Source: Umezawaea sp039922235
GTDB taxonomy: Bacteria; Actinomycetota; Actinomycetes; Mycobacteriales; Pseudonocardiaceae
Length of the DNA stretch: 5,480 nucleotides
Assembly (NCBI GenBank): GCA_039922235.1
Contig: JBDSAJ010000038.1
Span: 1 to 5,480, forward strand
Direction of reading: 5' to 3'
Shown here one piece after another: positions 1 to 5,362 of this stretch. Below the pieces are notes generated by a model that worked only from the letters and a program-made list of their open reading frames with translations, was not told the DNA's origin and did no database searches. How positions within the stretch are numbered: the stretch's first letter is position 1; every line of letters begins with the position of its first letter. The translations under genes were made by a program, and so were the position numbers.

Positions 1-72
1 AGCTTCAGACGCAGCCGAAAAGCTACCAGGAGAACTGGTGCTGTCGTCAGGAAGCACACCGCGCGGTCCTGA
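1..72 (+). CDS. Possible C-terminal tail of a truncated upstream gene
   Basis: Frame 1 is open from the window edge to a TGA at 70-72 and would encode a 23-residue, strongly basic tail (RRSRKATRRT...VVRKHTARS). The stop touches the first base of the 73-112 hairpin, which is what a gene followed by its terminator looks like. Several codons (AGA, AAA, AGG, ACT, GGT) are unusual for this genome, so the coding evidence is weak. Frame 3 is an alternative: it stays open to a TGA at 84-86 and would read ...WCCRQEAHRAVLTLRE, ending inside the hairpin. The family cannot be named from so short a tail. A Lys/Arg-rich tail would suit a nucleic-acid-binding protein, but that is only a guess. Confidence 0.25.
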   Translation, partial: SFRRSRKATRRTGAVVRKHTARS

Positions 73-112
73 CTCTCCGCGAATGACCCCTGTCCAGGTC
101 GTTCGCGGAGAG
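73..112 (+). terminator. Strong hairpin, probable factor-independent terminator without a T-tract
   Basis: CTCTCCGCGAATGACC (73-88) pairs with GGTCGTTCGCGGAGAG (97-112). The stem is 16 bp with one G-T wobble (84/101), and the loop is 8 nt. The outer 11 bp are perfect. No T-run follows, which is common for actinobacterial terminators. Its position, right after a possible stop at 70-72 and about 60 bp before the next start, favours a terminator for an upstream gene. A leader structure of the 174-485 gene is the alternative. Confidence 0.6.
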
Positions 113-123
113 CTGCTCACCTG

Positions 124-141
124 CGCCACGTAGTCGTGGCG
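124..141 (+). promoter_or_regulatory. Small inverted repeat upstream of the 103-aa gene
   Basis: CGCCACG (124-130) and CGTGGCG (135-141) form a perfect 7-bp inverted repeat around the spacer TAGT. It lies 12 bp after the large hairpin and 33 bp before the GTG start at 174. It could be an operator, a leader hairpin or a secondary terminator stem. Nothing in the sequence decides between these. Confidence 0.3.
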
Positions 142-164
142 GTCGGCTCCCCGCATCAGCGGTA

Positions 165-168
165 GGAG
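165..168 (+). promoter_or_regulatory. Ribosome binding site for the 103-aa gene
   Basis: GGAG at 165-168, in the context GGTAGGAG, lies 5 nt before the GTG at 174. This spacing supports 174 as the translation start and argues that the small ORF is a real gene. Confidence 0.6.
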
Positions 169-173
169 CAGAC

Positions 174-485
174 GTGCAGGCACTGTGGACGTTCCTCGGC
201 GAACTCGTCAACACGAGTTCCGTCACATCAGCTGTTGTTCTGGCCGCGCTCATGGTGACGAAGCCTTTTTGGCTCGGCTTGGTGCAACTATGGGGGGAGT
301 GGGTCCGCACGATGCCGGACCGGCGCCGGGCCTCCGACGAGGCCGCCGCTGTCCGCCGAGCGCTCGAAGCGGAGGACAAGGCGTCCTGCGACCGCGCCTA
401 CCGGGTGTTGAAGCTCCTACGTGAGACGTATCCGCCCCCGCTCGCGCCACCGAACGACCTGCCTGCCGCAGAAGGCGAGCCTTGA
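174..485 (+). CDS. Small single-pass membrane protein of unknown function
   Basis: The gene encodes 103 residues from a GTG start with a well-placed GGAG. I do not recognise the family. A hydrophobic stretch at about residues 16-40 (SVTSAVVLAALMVTK, then PFWLGLVQLW) would make one membrane segment with a short N-terminal part. It is followed by a highly charged helical region at about 48-84, rich in Arg, Glu, Asp and Ala, and a Pro-rich end (PPPLAPP, 87-93). The charged part could be a cytoplasmic helix or short coiled coil that contacts a partner. It lies 48 bp upstream of the LigD-type polymerase on the same strand, so co-transcription is possible, although the polymerase gene seems to have its own promoter. 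Codons such as ACA TCA GCT GTT GTT, CCT TTT and CAA CTA are less GC-biased than in neighbouring genes, which hints at a recently acquired or poorly expressed gene. A prophage or other mobile-element origin is possible but not shown. Confidence 0.65.
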   Translation: MQALWTFLGELVNTSSVTSAVVLAALMVTKPFWLGLVQLWGEWVRTMPDRRRASDEAAAVRRALEAEDKASCDRAYRVLKLLRETYPPPLAPPNDLPAAEGEP

Positions 486-520
486 GTCCGTTCTCCCGCG
501 CTGACCGGCCGATTCCGGGT

Positions 521-526
521 TAGGTT
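521..526 (+). promoter_or_regulatory. Putative -10 box for a leaderless polymerase transcript
   Basis: TAGGTT matches the actinobacterial -10 pattern TANNNT. It ends 7 bp before the ATG at 534, so transcription would begin at or next to the A of the start codon. No convincing Shine-Dalgarno sequence stands before this ATG, which is consistent with a leaderless mRNA. A -35 element is poor: CTGACC at 501-506 would leave a short 14-bp spacer. Confidence 0.4.
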
Positions 527-533
527 GGCTCGT

Positions 534-1502
534 ATGGCTGGCAAGAGCGGGTCTCCGGCGGTGGAACTGGAAGTCGGTGACCGGACCGTGCGGATCTCGA
601 ACCCGGACCGGGTCTACTTCTCCGCACGCGGGGAGACCAAGCTCGACCTGGCCCGGTACTACCTGGCCGTCGGCGACGGGATCGTGCGCGCGCTGCGGGA
701 CCGGCCGTGCATGACGCACCGGTTCCCGGACGGCGTCGACGGGGAGAAGGTGCACCAGAAGCGGCTGCCGCACGGGGCTCCGCCGTGGGTGCCGACCGTG
801 CGGGTGACGTTCCCGCGCTACAACCGGCACGCCGACGAGCTGTGCGTGGCGCACGTGGCCGACGTGGTGTGGTCGGTGCAGATGTCGGCGGTGGAGTTCC
901 ACCCGTGGAACTCGCGGCGCGCGGACACCGAGAAGCCCGACGAGTGGCGCATCGACCTCGACCCGATGCCGGAGTGCGACTTCGCCACGGTCCGCCGGGT
1001 CGCGCACGTGGCGCACGAGGTGCTGGACGAGCTGGGCGCGGTGGGGTGGCCGAAGACGTCGGGCGGCAACGGCCTGCACGTGTACGTGCGGATCCGGCCG
1101 GACTGGGGGTTCGCCGACGTGCGGCGGGCGGCGCTGGCGTTCGCCCGCGAGGTCGAGCGGCGGGTGCCCGACGACGTGACGACCACGTGGTGGCGCAAGG
1201 ACCGCGACCCGGCCAAGCTTTTCGTGGACTACAACCAGAACGCCCGCGACCACACGATCGCCGCCGCGTACTCGGTGCGCGGCAACCGCGAGGGCACGGT
1301 GTCCACGCCGATCGCGTGGGACGAGGTGGACGACGTCGACCCGCACGAGTTCACCATCGCGACCGTGCCCGAGCGGTTCGCGTCGCTCGGTGACCTGCAC
1401 GAGGGCATCGACGACGCGGTGTTCGCGCTGGACCCGCTGCTGGAGTGGGCCGACCGCGATGAGCGGGAGGGCGCGGCGGACCCCGGCGGCCCTGAGGACT
1501 GA
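534..1502 (+). CDS. ligD: Stand-alone LigD-type primase-polymerase (NHEJ PolDom)
   Basis: This 322-residue protein belongs to the archaeo-eukaryotic primase superfamily, LigD polymerase-domain type. Such enzymes add nucleotides, often ribonucleotides, to fill gaps and overhangs at broken DNA ends during Ku-dependent end joining. The family motifs are present in order: HPWNS (123-127); acidic motif RIDLDP with D141 and D143; SGGNGLHVYV with H182; and KLFVDYNQN with the third metal ligand D232. The N-terminal ISNPDRVYF (21-29) and TKLDLARYY (35-43) match the usual start of the domain, which spans nearly the whole protein. No ligase or 3'-phosphoesterase domain is fused, so this resembles the separate PolD paralogues of mycobacteria; the symbol ligD reflects family naming only. 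ATG 534 is chosen over the in-frame TTG at 525 because TTG 525 overlaps the -10-like box. The Asp/Glu/Gly-rich C-terminus from 306 is probably disordered. The gene converges on the minus-strand operon with 9 bp between stops. Confidence 0.93.
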   Translation: MAGKSGSPAVELEVGDRTVRISNPDRVYFSARGETKLDLARYYLAVGDGIVRALRDRPCMTHRFPDGVDGEKVHQKRLPHGAPPWVPTVRVTFPRYNRHADELCVAHVADVVWSVQMSAVEFHPWNSRRADTEKPDEWRIDLDPMPECDFATVRRVAHVAHEVLDELGAVGWPKTSGGNGLHVYVRIRPDWGFADVRRAALAFAREVERRVPDDVTTTWWRKDRDPAKLFVDYNQNARDHTIAAAYSVRGNREGTVSTPIAWDEVDDVDPHEFTIATVPERFASLGDLHEGIDDAVFALDPLLEWADRDEREGAADPGGPED

Positions 1503-1511
1503 GACCAGGCG

Positions 1512-1988
1512 TCACACCGTGAGCTGCGCGGCACACGCTTCCCGCACCAGCACCCGGATCTCGTCCCGCGGCTGGCCCCATTCGTAGTCCCAATCGTCGA
1601 GCAGGGTGCAGAGCCCGGCGAGCGGCATCTCCCAGACGGCGGCGGGAAAGCCGGAGTGGTACAGCACCCGGCCGACGACGCCGAGCACCGCCCGGTCGGC
1701 CCCCAGCACGTACCGACGAGCCATCTCGGTGAACACGACCCCCACGGCGGCCACCAAGTCCCCGGTGAGCGGTGCGCCGCACTCGGCCAACGCCTCCGCC
1801 ACGACGTCGTGCACCTCGTTCGAGTCCCTGCCGCTCAAGCCGGCGAGCGTCCTCAGCGCATCGCCGTCGTGGCCGTCGGCCAGCCAGTGCGCCGCCCACA
1901 GCGGGATCCGCTCCCACGGCGCGAGCCCGACCTCCACCATGGCCGAGACCAACGAGGGAGCGGGCACATCGGGCAGCAGTTCGTCCAC
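1512..1988 (-). CDS. Hypothetical helical protein, second gene of the ABM operon
   Basis: The gene encodes 158 residues from GTG 1988, and I cannot assign a family. The protein looks soluble and mostly alpha-helical. It is acidic and rich in Trp, Leu and Ala, with stretches such as PWERIPLWAAHWLADGHDGD (24-43), LRTLAGLSGRDSNEVHDVV (45-63) and VLYHSGFPAAVWEMPLAGL (108-126). The C-terminal part LLDDWDYEWGQPRDEI (129-144) is very acidic and aromatic. No signal peptide, membrane segment or catalytic motif is seen. The repeated-helix look would fit a small protein-interaction or immunity-type protein, but that is conjecture. The start is uncertain. GTG 2036, in frame, gives 174 residues with a 16-bp overlap of the upstream gene, but the extra codons (CGT GGG GAT GAT GGG) look unlike coding sequence here, so 1988 is preferred. 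It lies 32 bp after the stop of the ABM-like gene and is probably co-transcribed with it. Confidence 0.75.
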   Translation of the reverse strand: MDELLPDVPAPSLVSAMVEVGLAPWERIPLWAAHWLADGHDGDALRTLAGLSGRDSNEVHDVVAEALAECGAPLTGDLVAAVGVVFTEMARRYVLGADRAVLGVVGRVLYHSGFPAAVWEMPLAGLCTLLDDWDYEWGQPRDEIRVLVREACAAQLTV

Positions 1989-2020
1989 CGTCCCATCATC
2001 CCCACGGGCGCACGCGGTTT

Positions 2021-2584
2021 TCAGCGGTGGAGCCACCGCTCCAGCCGCCGGGTCACCCACGGCAGCAGGAAGTACGTCATGATCGGCGTCAGCACGAGCG
2101 TCGTGATCATCACCCGCAGCACCACGGGCAGGTCCGCCAGCAGTCGCCCGAGGGTGACGGTGACGAGCAGGTTGAGCGGGAAGAACACCATCCAGATCGT
2201 GGTCGCCTGCTTCCACCTGGGCGGTGCGGAGGCGGTGTGCTCGACCAGTTCCCGTTCCACCGGCGGGTCGAACCAGCCCTCGATGCCGGTTCGCCGCTCG
2301 GTCCGGGTGTGCTCCACGAGGCCTTGTGCGGTGTGCAGCCACCACTGGCGCTGGGGCGAGCCCTCCCACGCGGCGAGCGCCACGGGGGTCGCGAACCGGT
2401 ACAGCATGTGCCACTCGCCCGAACCGGGGCCGGAGCGGACCCAGCCGCCGCCCAGGTAGCCGTCGAACGTCTGGGCCATCGAGATGCCCGCCTGCACCCA
2501 GGCGTGCATCTCGGTGTTGTGCGCGGGATCGGCCTGCCGGGTGATCGCGACCGTCACCGGGCTGCCGTTGGTACCGGTCGTCAT
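2021..2584 (-). CDS. ABM-domain membrane protein (COG3224-like)
   Basis: This 187-residue protein has an N-terminal antibiotic-biosynthesis-monooxygenase-like ferredoxin fold (about 8-95) followed by two membrane segments. VTVAITRQADP (10-20) is a first beta strand, AHNTEMHAWVQAGISMAQTF (21-40) the usual helix, and GEWHMLYRFATPVALAAWEGS (56-76) the strand-plus-helix that typifies the family. GWFDPP (103-108) and PPRWKQATTIW (121-131) are the linker typical of the COG3224 subgroup. Hydrophobic segments at about 127-149 and 153-176 flank the short loop LADLP, and the tail is basic (TRRLERWLHR), suggesting that both termini are cytoplasmic. Soluble relatives oxidise aromatic polyketides or degrade haem. 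For COG3224 proteins no reaction is established to my knowledge, so enzymatic activity is not claimed. ATG 2584 is the start; the ribosome binding site is weak (GGCGG). The gene is first in a minus-strand pair and divergent from the STAND regulator gene. Confidence 0.85.
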   Translation of the reverse strand: MTTGTNGSPVTVAITRQADPAHNTEMHAWVQAGISMAQTFDGYLGGGWVRSGPGSGEWHMLYRFATPVALAAWEGSPQRQWWLHTAQGLVEHTRTERRTGIEGWFDPPVERELVEHTASAPPRWKQATTIWMVFFPLNLLVTVTLGRLLADLPVVLRVMITTLVLTPIMTYFLLPWVTRRLERWLHR

Positions 2585-2613
2585 GGCCGCCAGCGTGCCG
2601 GCTGAACTGGAAT

Positions 2614-2670
2614 CCCACCCGTCGCGGGTGGGCCACCATGACCCCCGTCACCCCTGGTGACCCACCCGCG
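2614..2670. promoter_or_regulatory. Cluster of overlapping inverted repeats in the divergent intergenic region
   Basis: Three arms are seen. A is CCCACCCG (2614-2621), B is CGCGGGTGGG (2623-2632) and C is CCCACCCGCG (2661-2670). A and B give an 8-bp hairpin with a 3-nt loop (2614-2632). B and C give a perfect 10-bp repeat with 28 bp between, so the two pairings exclude each other. Between them, GTCACC-CCT-GGTGAC (2647-2661) is a perfect 6-bp inverted repeat that looks like an operator. The cluster lies 30-86 bp upstream of the minus-strand ABM gene start and would be in its mRNA leader if transcription starts further right. It could be a set of operators or an attenuator-like switch. Confidence 0.45.
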
Positions 2671-2728
2671 GTCCTCTCCCCGACGACCACTCAACCGGAG
2701 TGCGCCGGGCTGCGAGGGGATCTCGGAC

Positions 2729-2734
2729 TAACCT
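2729..2734 (+). promoter_or_regulatory. Putative -10 box of the STAND regulator gene
   Basis: TAACCT fits TANNNT and would start transcription near 2741, giving a leader of about 24 nt that includes the G-rich ribosome binding site. No good -35 hexamer stands 16-18 bp upstream (CGGGCT at 2706-2711), so the promoter may need an activator or a non-housekeeping sigma factor. Confidence 0.35.
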
Positions 2735-2747
2735 GGAAAATCCTGGA
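2732..2747 (+). repeat. Short direct repeat CCTGGA, 10 bp apart, over the putative promoter
   Basis: CCTGGA occurs at 2732-2737 and 2742-2747, one helical turn apart, separated by AAAT. The first copy overlaps the -10-like box and the second would lie at the transcription start. This geometry suits a site for a protein that binds as a tandem dimer, perhaps the regulator itself. The repeat is short enough to be chance. Confidence 0.3.
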
Positions 2748-2755
2748 CGACACGT

Positions 2756-2760
2756 GGGGG
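2756..2760 (+). promoter_or_regulatory. G-rich ribosome binding site deciding the STAND gene start
   Basis: GGGGG at 2756-2760 lies 4 nt before GTG 2765. An ATG at 2763 overlaps this GTG but is in another frame and does not open the long reading frame. The alternative in-frame GTG at 2801 has only a GGGG 3 nt upstream. Confidence 0.4.
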
Positions 2761-2764
2761 CGAT

Positions 2765-5362
2765 GTGGGGACGGTTCGCGGTGGACCCGATCCGGGGTCG
2801 GTGGAGACGGCGGCCGACCTGGCCCGCGAACTGGACCTGCTGCGGGTCCGGGCGGCTGTGGGGAGCCGCAAGGCGCGGGTGACGCTGGACGAGCTGGCCG
2901 GCAGGGTGGGCCTGCCGCGCTCGACCGTGCACGCGTACGTGACCGGGGTGACGATCGCGCCCGCCGACGTGCTGGACCGGGTGGTGATCGCGCTGGGGGC
3001 GTCGCCCGCCGAGCAGGCGGCGTGGAGCGAGGCGTGGTTCCGGGCGGTGCGCGGGGCGCGCAAGCCGAAGCACGCCGTGCCGCGCCAGCTGCCGCCGGAC
3101 GTGTCGGCGTTCACCGGGCGCGCCGACGCGCTGGCGGAACTCGACCGGCTGCTGGCGGGAGCGGGTGGGCGTGCGGTCGTGGTGTCGGCCATCGCGGGCA
3201 CGGCGGGCGTCGGCAAGACGGCGTTGGCGATCCACTGGGCGCACCAGGTGGCCGACCGGTTCCCCGACGGACAGCTCTACGTGGACCTGCGCGGCTACGA
3301 CCTCGACCGGCCGACGAGCGCCACCGAGGCGCTCGCGGTGCTGCTGGGCGACCTCGGTGTGGGTGGCGCGGATCTCCCGCAGACGCAGGCCGGGCGGGTG
3401 AGCCGGTACCGGACGCTGCTGGCGGACCGGCGGACGCTGATCGTGCTGGACAACGCGAACAGCCCGGAGCAGGTGCGCGACCTGCTGCCCGGCAACGCCC
3501 GGTGCTTCGTCGTCATCACCAGCCGCGACGCGCTGACCGGGCTGGTCGCGCGGGACGGCGCCCGGCGCGTCGACCTGGACCTGCTCACCACGGCCGAGGC
3601 GGGGGACCTGCTGCGCGGCGTCCTCGGCGACCGCGTGGACGACGAGCCCGAGGCCGTCGGCGACCTGGCGGAGCTGTGCGCCCGGCTGCCGCTGGCGTTG
3701 CGGATCGCCGCCGCCGACGTCCTCGGCGGGCGCGGGACGATCGCCGACCACGTGACCGCCCTGCGCACCGGCGACCGGCTGGCCGCGCTGGAGGTGCCGG
3801 GCGATCCGGGTACGGCGGTGCGCGCGGCGATCGACCTGTCCTACCGGGCGCTGGACCCGCGGGCCCAGCGGACGTTCCGGCTGATGGGCCTCATGCCGGG
3901 CCACGACGTGACCGCGCCCGTCGTGGCGGCGCTGACGGGGGACCCGGACGTCGGGCGGGTGCTGCGGGACCTCGCGGCGGCGCACCTGATCGACGAGCAC
4001 GTGCCGGGCCGGTACTCGTTCCACGACCTGCTCCGGCTGTACGCCGTGCAGCGGTGCGCCGAGGAGGAACGGGAACCGGCGCGGGCGCGGATGTTCGAGC
4101 ACTACGCCCGGACCGCGCTCGCCGCCGTCCAGCTGGCCGACCCGGTGTCCCACCGCGACCTGCTCGGCCACGAGCCCGTTCCGCTCGCCGACCCCGCCGG
4201 GTGGCTGCGCGACGAGTTCGCGACGCTGGTCGTCTGCGCACGGGAGACCACCGATCCGCAGGTCGCCGCCCGGTTGGGCGGCGCGCTGTTCCCGACCCTG
4301 GAGCAGCACCGGCTGATGGCCGACTGGTTCGGCACCTCCAGGGCCGTGCTGGACACCGCGCGACGGCACGGCCACGTCATCGGCGAGGTCTACGCGCTGC
4401 ACGCGTTGAGCAGCGCCCACTGGTGCGTCTGCGAGTACGACCAGGCGCTCGAACACATCGAGGAGGCACTGGAGATCGCCGAACGCGCCGGTCTCACCGC
4501 CCTGCTCGGCCCGGTGCTCGGCCAGTACGGCCGGACCTACGTGTCGATGGGGCGGCTGCGGGACTCGGCGCGGTGCTACCGCCGTGCGCTGGCGGCGTGG
4601 GAGAGCACGCCCGCTCCGGCGACCCTGCTGGCCGTCCTCGGCAACGTCCACTGGGAACTCGGCGACCTCTGGCGCGCCCACGGCCTGCACCGGCGCGCGA
4701 TCCGACTGGCCCCCGACCGCTCACGTGAACTGGGCGCACAGGCCCGCGCGGGCCTCTCCGCCCAGGCACTCGGCCGGTACGACCGGGCGGTCGAGCACTA
4801 CCAGGCGGGTCTGGCCCTGTGCCGCGACCTGGACGACCCGCCGGAGGAAGCGGGCATCCTCAGCAACCTCGCGGGCACCTACCGCGACCTCGGCCGCTAC
4901 TCCGACGCGCTCCGCACGGCACGCGAGTCACTGGAGATCTCGACCCGCATCGGCATGCTCCGCACCCGCACCAGCGGCCACCACGTCCTGGGCAGCACGC
5001 ACCTCCTGCTCGGCGACCACGACACCGCGCTGACCGAGCTGCACACCACGCTGGACCTGGCCGACGCCGCCTCCCACCCCAGGGGTCGCGGCGACGCCCT
5101 CGTGTCCCTCGCCGAACTGCACCTGGTCACCGGTGACTTGGACCTGGCTCGGAAGACGGCCGAGGAGGCGGTGCGGCTGAGCCGGACCACTGGCCACCGG
5201 CTGATCGAGGGCGAGGCACTGCGGGTGCTGGCCGAGATCGACCACGAGCTGGGGCGCGCCGCGTCCACCCTGGCCGGTGCTGCCTGTGACCTGCACCGAC
5301 AGTCCGGCTACGCCTTGGGCCTGCAACGGGCCGAAGCGACACTGGCTCGAGTGACGTCCTAG
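2765..5362 (+). CDS. HTH / NB-ARC / TPR STAND-family regulator
   Basis: This 865-residue protein has three parts. At about 36-80 is an Xre-like helix-turn-helix (TLDELAGRVGLPRSTVHAYV then PADVLDRVVIALG). At about 105-430 is an NB-ARC NTPase module: the FTGR entry motif (116-119), Walker A GTAGVGKT (145-152), Walker B LIVLDN (225-230), the TSR sensor (252-254), RLPLAL (307-312, the GLPL equivalent) and FHDLLRLYA (419-427, the MHD-like motif). At about 540-840 are seven to eight TPR-like repeats, beginning near 541, 582, 620, 656, 696, 736, 776 and 816, several with the Y-D/S-x-A-L signature (YDQALEHIEEAL, YSDALRTARESL). No membrane segment is seen, so it is cytoplasmic. Proteins of this architecture are common in actinomycetes; the TPR part senses a ligand or partner, nucleotide exchange drives oligomerisation, and the HTH binds DNA. 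Here the HTH is small and at the N-terminus, unlike the SARP domain of AfsR. No effector nuclease, TIR or protease domain is present, so a regulator fits better than an abortive-infection protein, though defence is not excluded. GTG 2801 would give 853 residues. Confidence 0.92.
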   Translation: MGTVRGGPDPGSVETAADLARELDLLRVRAAVGSRKARVTLDELAGRVGLPRSTVHAYVTGVTIAPADVLDRVVIALGASPAEQAAWSEAWFRAVRGARKPKHAVPRQLPPDVSAFTGRADALAELDRLLAGAGGRAVVVSAIAGTAGVGKTALAIHWAHQVADRFPDGQLYVDLRGYDLDRPTSATEALAVLLGDLGVGGADLPQTQAGRVSRYRTLLADRRTLIVLDNANSPEQVRDLLPGNARCFVVITSRDALTGLVARDGARRVDLDLLTTAEAGDLLRGVLGDRVDDEPEAVGDLAELCARLPLALRIAAADVLGGRGTIADHVTALRTGDRLAALEVPGDPGTAVRAAIDLSYRALDPRAQRTFRLMGLMPGHDVTAPVVAALTGDPDVGRVLRDLAAAHLIDEHVPGRYSFHDLLRLYAVQRCAEEEREPARARMFEHYARTALAAVQLADPVSHRDLLGHEPVPLADPAGWLRDEFATLVVCARETTDPQVAARLGGALFPTLEQHRLMADWFGTSRAVLDTARRHGHVIGEVYALHALSSAHWCVCEYDQALEHIEEALEIAERAGLTALLGPVLGQYGRTYVSMGRLRDSARCYRRALAAWESTPAPATLLAVLGNVHWELGDLWRAHGLHRRAIRLAPDRSRELGAQARAGLSAQALGRYDRAVEHYQAGLALCRDLDDPPEEAGILSNLAGTYRDLGRYSDALRTARESLEISTRIGMLRTRTSGHHVLGSTHLLLGDHDTALTELHTTLDLADAASHPRGRGDALVSLAELHLVTGDLDLARKTAEEAVRLSRTTGHRLIEGEALRVLAEIDHELGRAASTLAGAACDLHRQSGYALGLQRAEATLARVTS

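Noticed and set aside
417..1400. Minus-strand open frame of 327 codons across the polymerase gene
   Set aside because: Its Arg/His/Val/Pro-rich, low-complexity product is typical of the antisense frame of a GC-rich gene. The plus-strand frame carries all PolDom motifs.
1495..1530. Bidirectional terminator between the convergent stops
   Set aside because: Only 9 bp separate the stops, and I find no stem longer than 4 bp around CCTGAGGACTGAGACCAGG.
1606..2082. Plus-strand frame of 158 codons opposite the minus-strand operon
   Set aside because: The Ser/Ala/Thr/Pro-rich product is the usual complement of a real minus-strand gene, and it spans the junction of two genes.
1989..2690. N-terminal extension of the 1512-1988 gene to a start at 2690
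   Set aside because: The same frame stays open to 2690, but beyond about 2036 it is only a shadow of the ABM-like gene, whose own frame has clear domain and membrane-segment structure.
2648..4690. Minus-strand open frame of 680 codons
   Set aside because: It is antisense to the STAND gene, low in complexity and without motifs. Long antisense frames are expected at this GC content.
2638..4728. Plus-strand open frame of 696 codons starting at ATG 2638
   Set aside because: It overlaps the STAND gene in another frame and its product is an Arg/Gly/Ala/Pro-rich run with no domain. It is a frame shadow of the NB-ARC gene.
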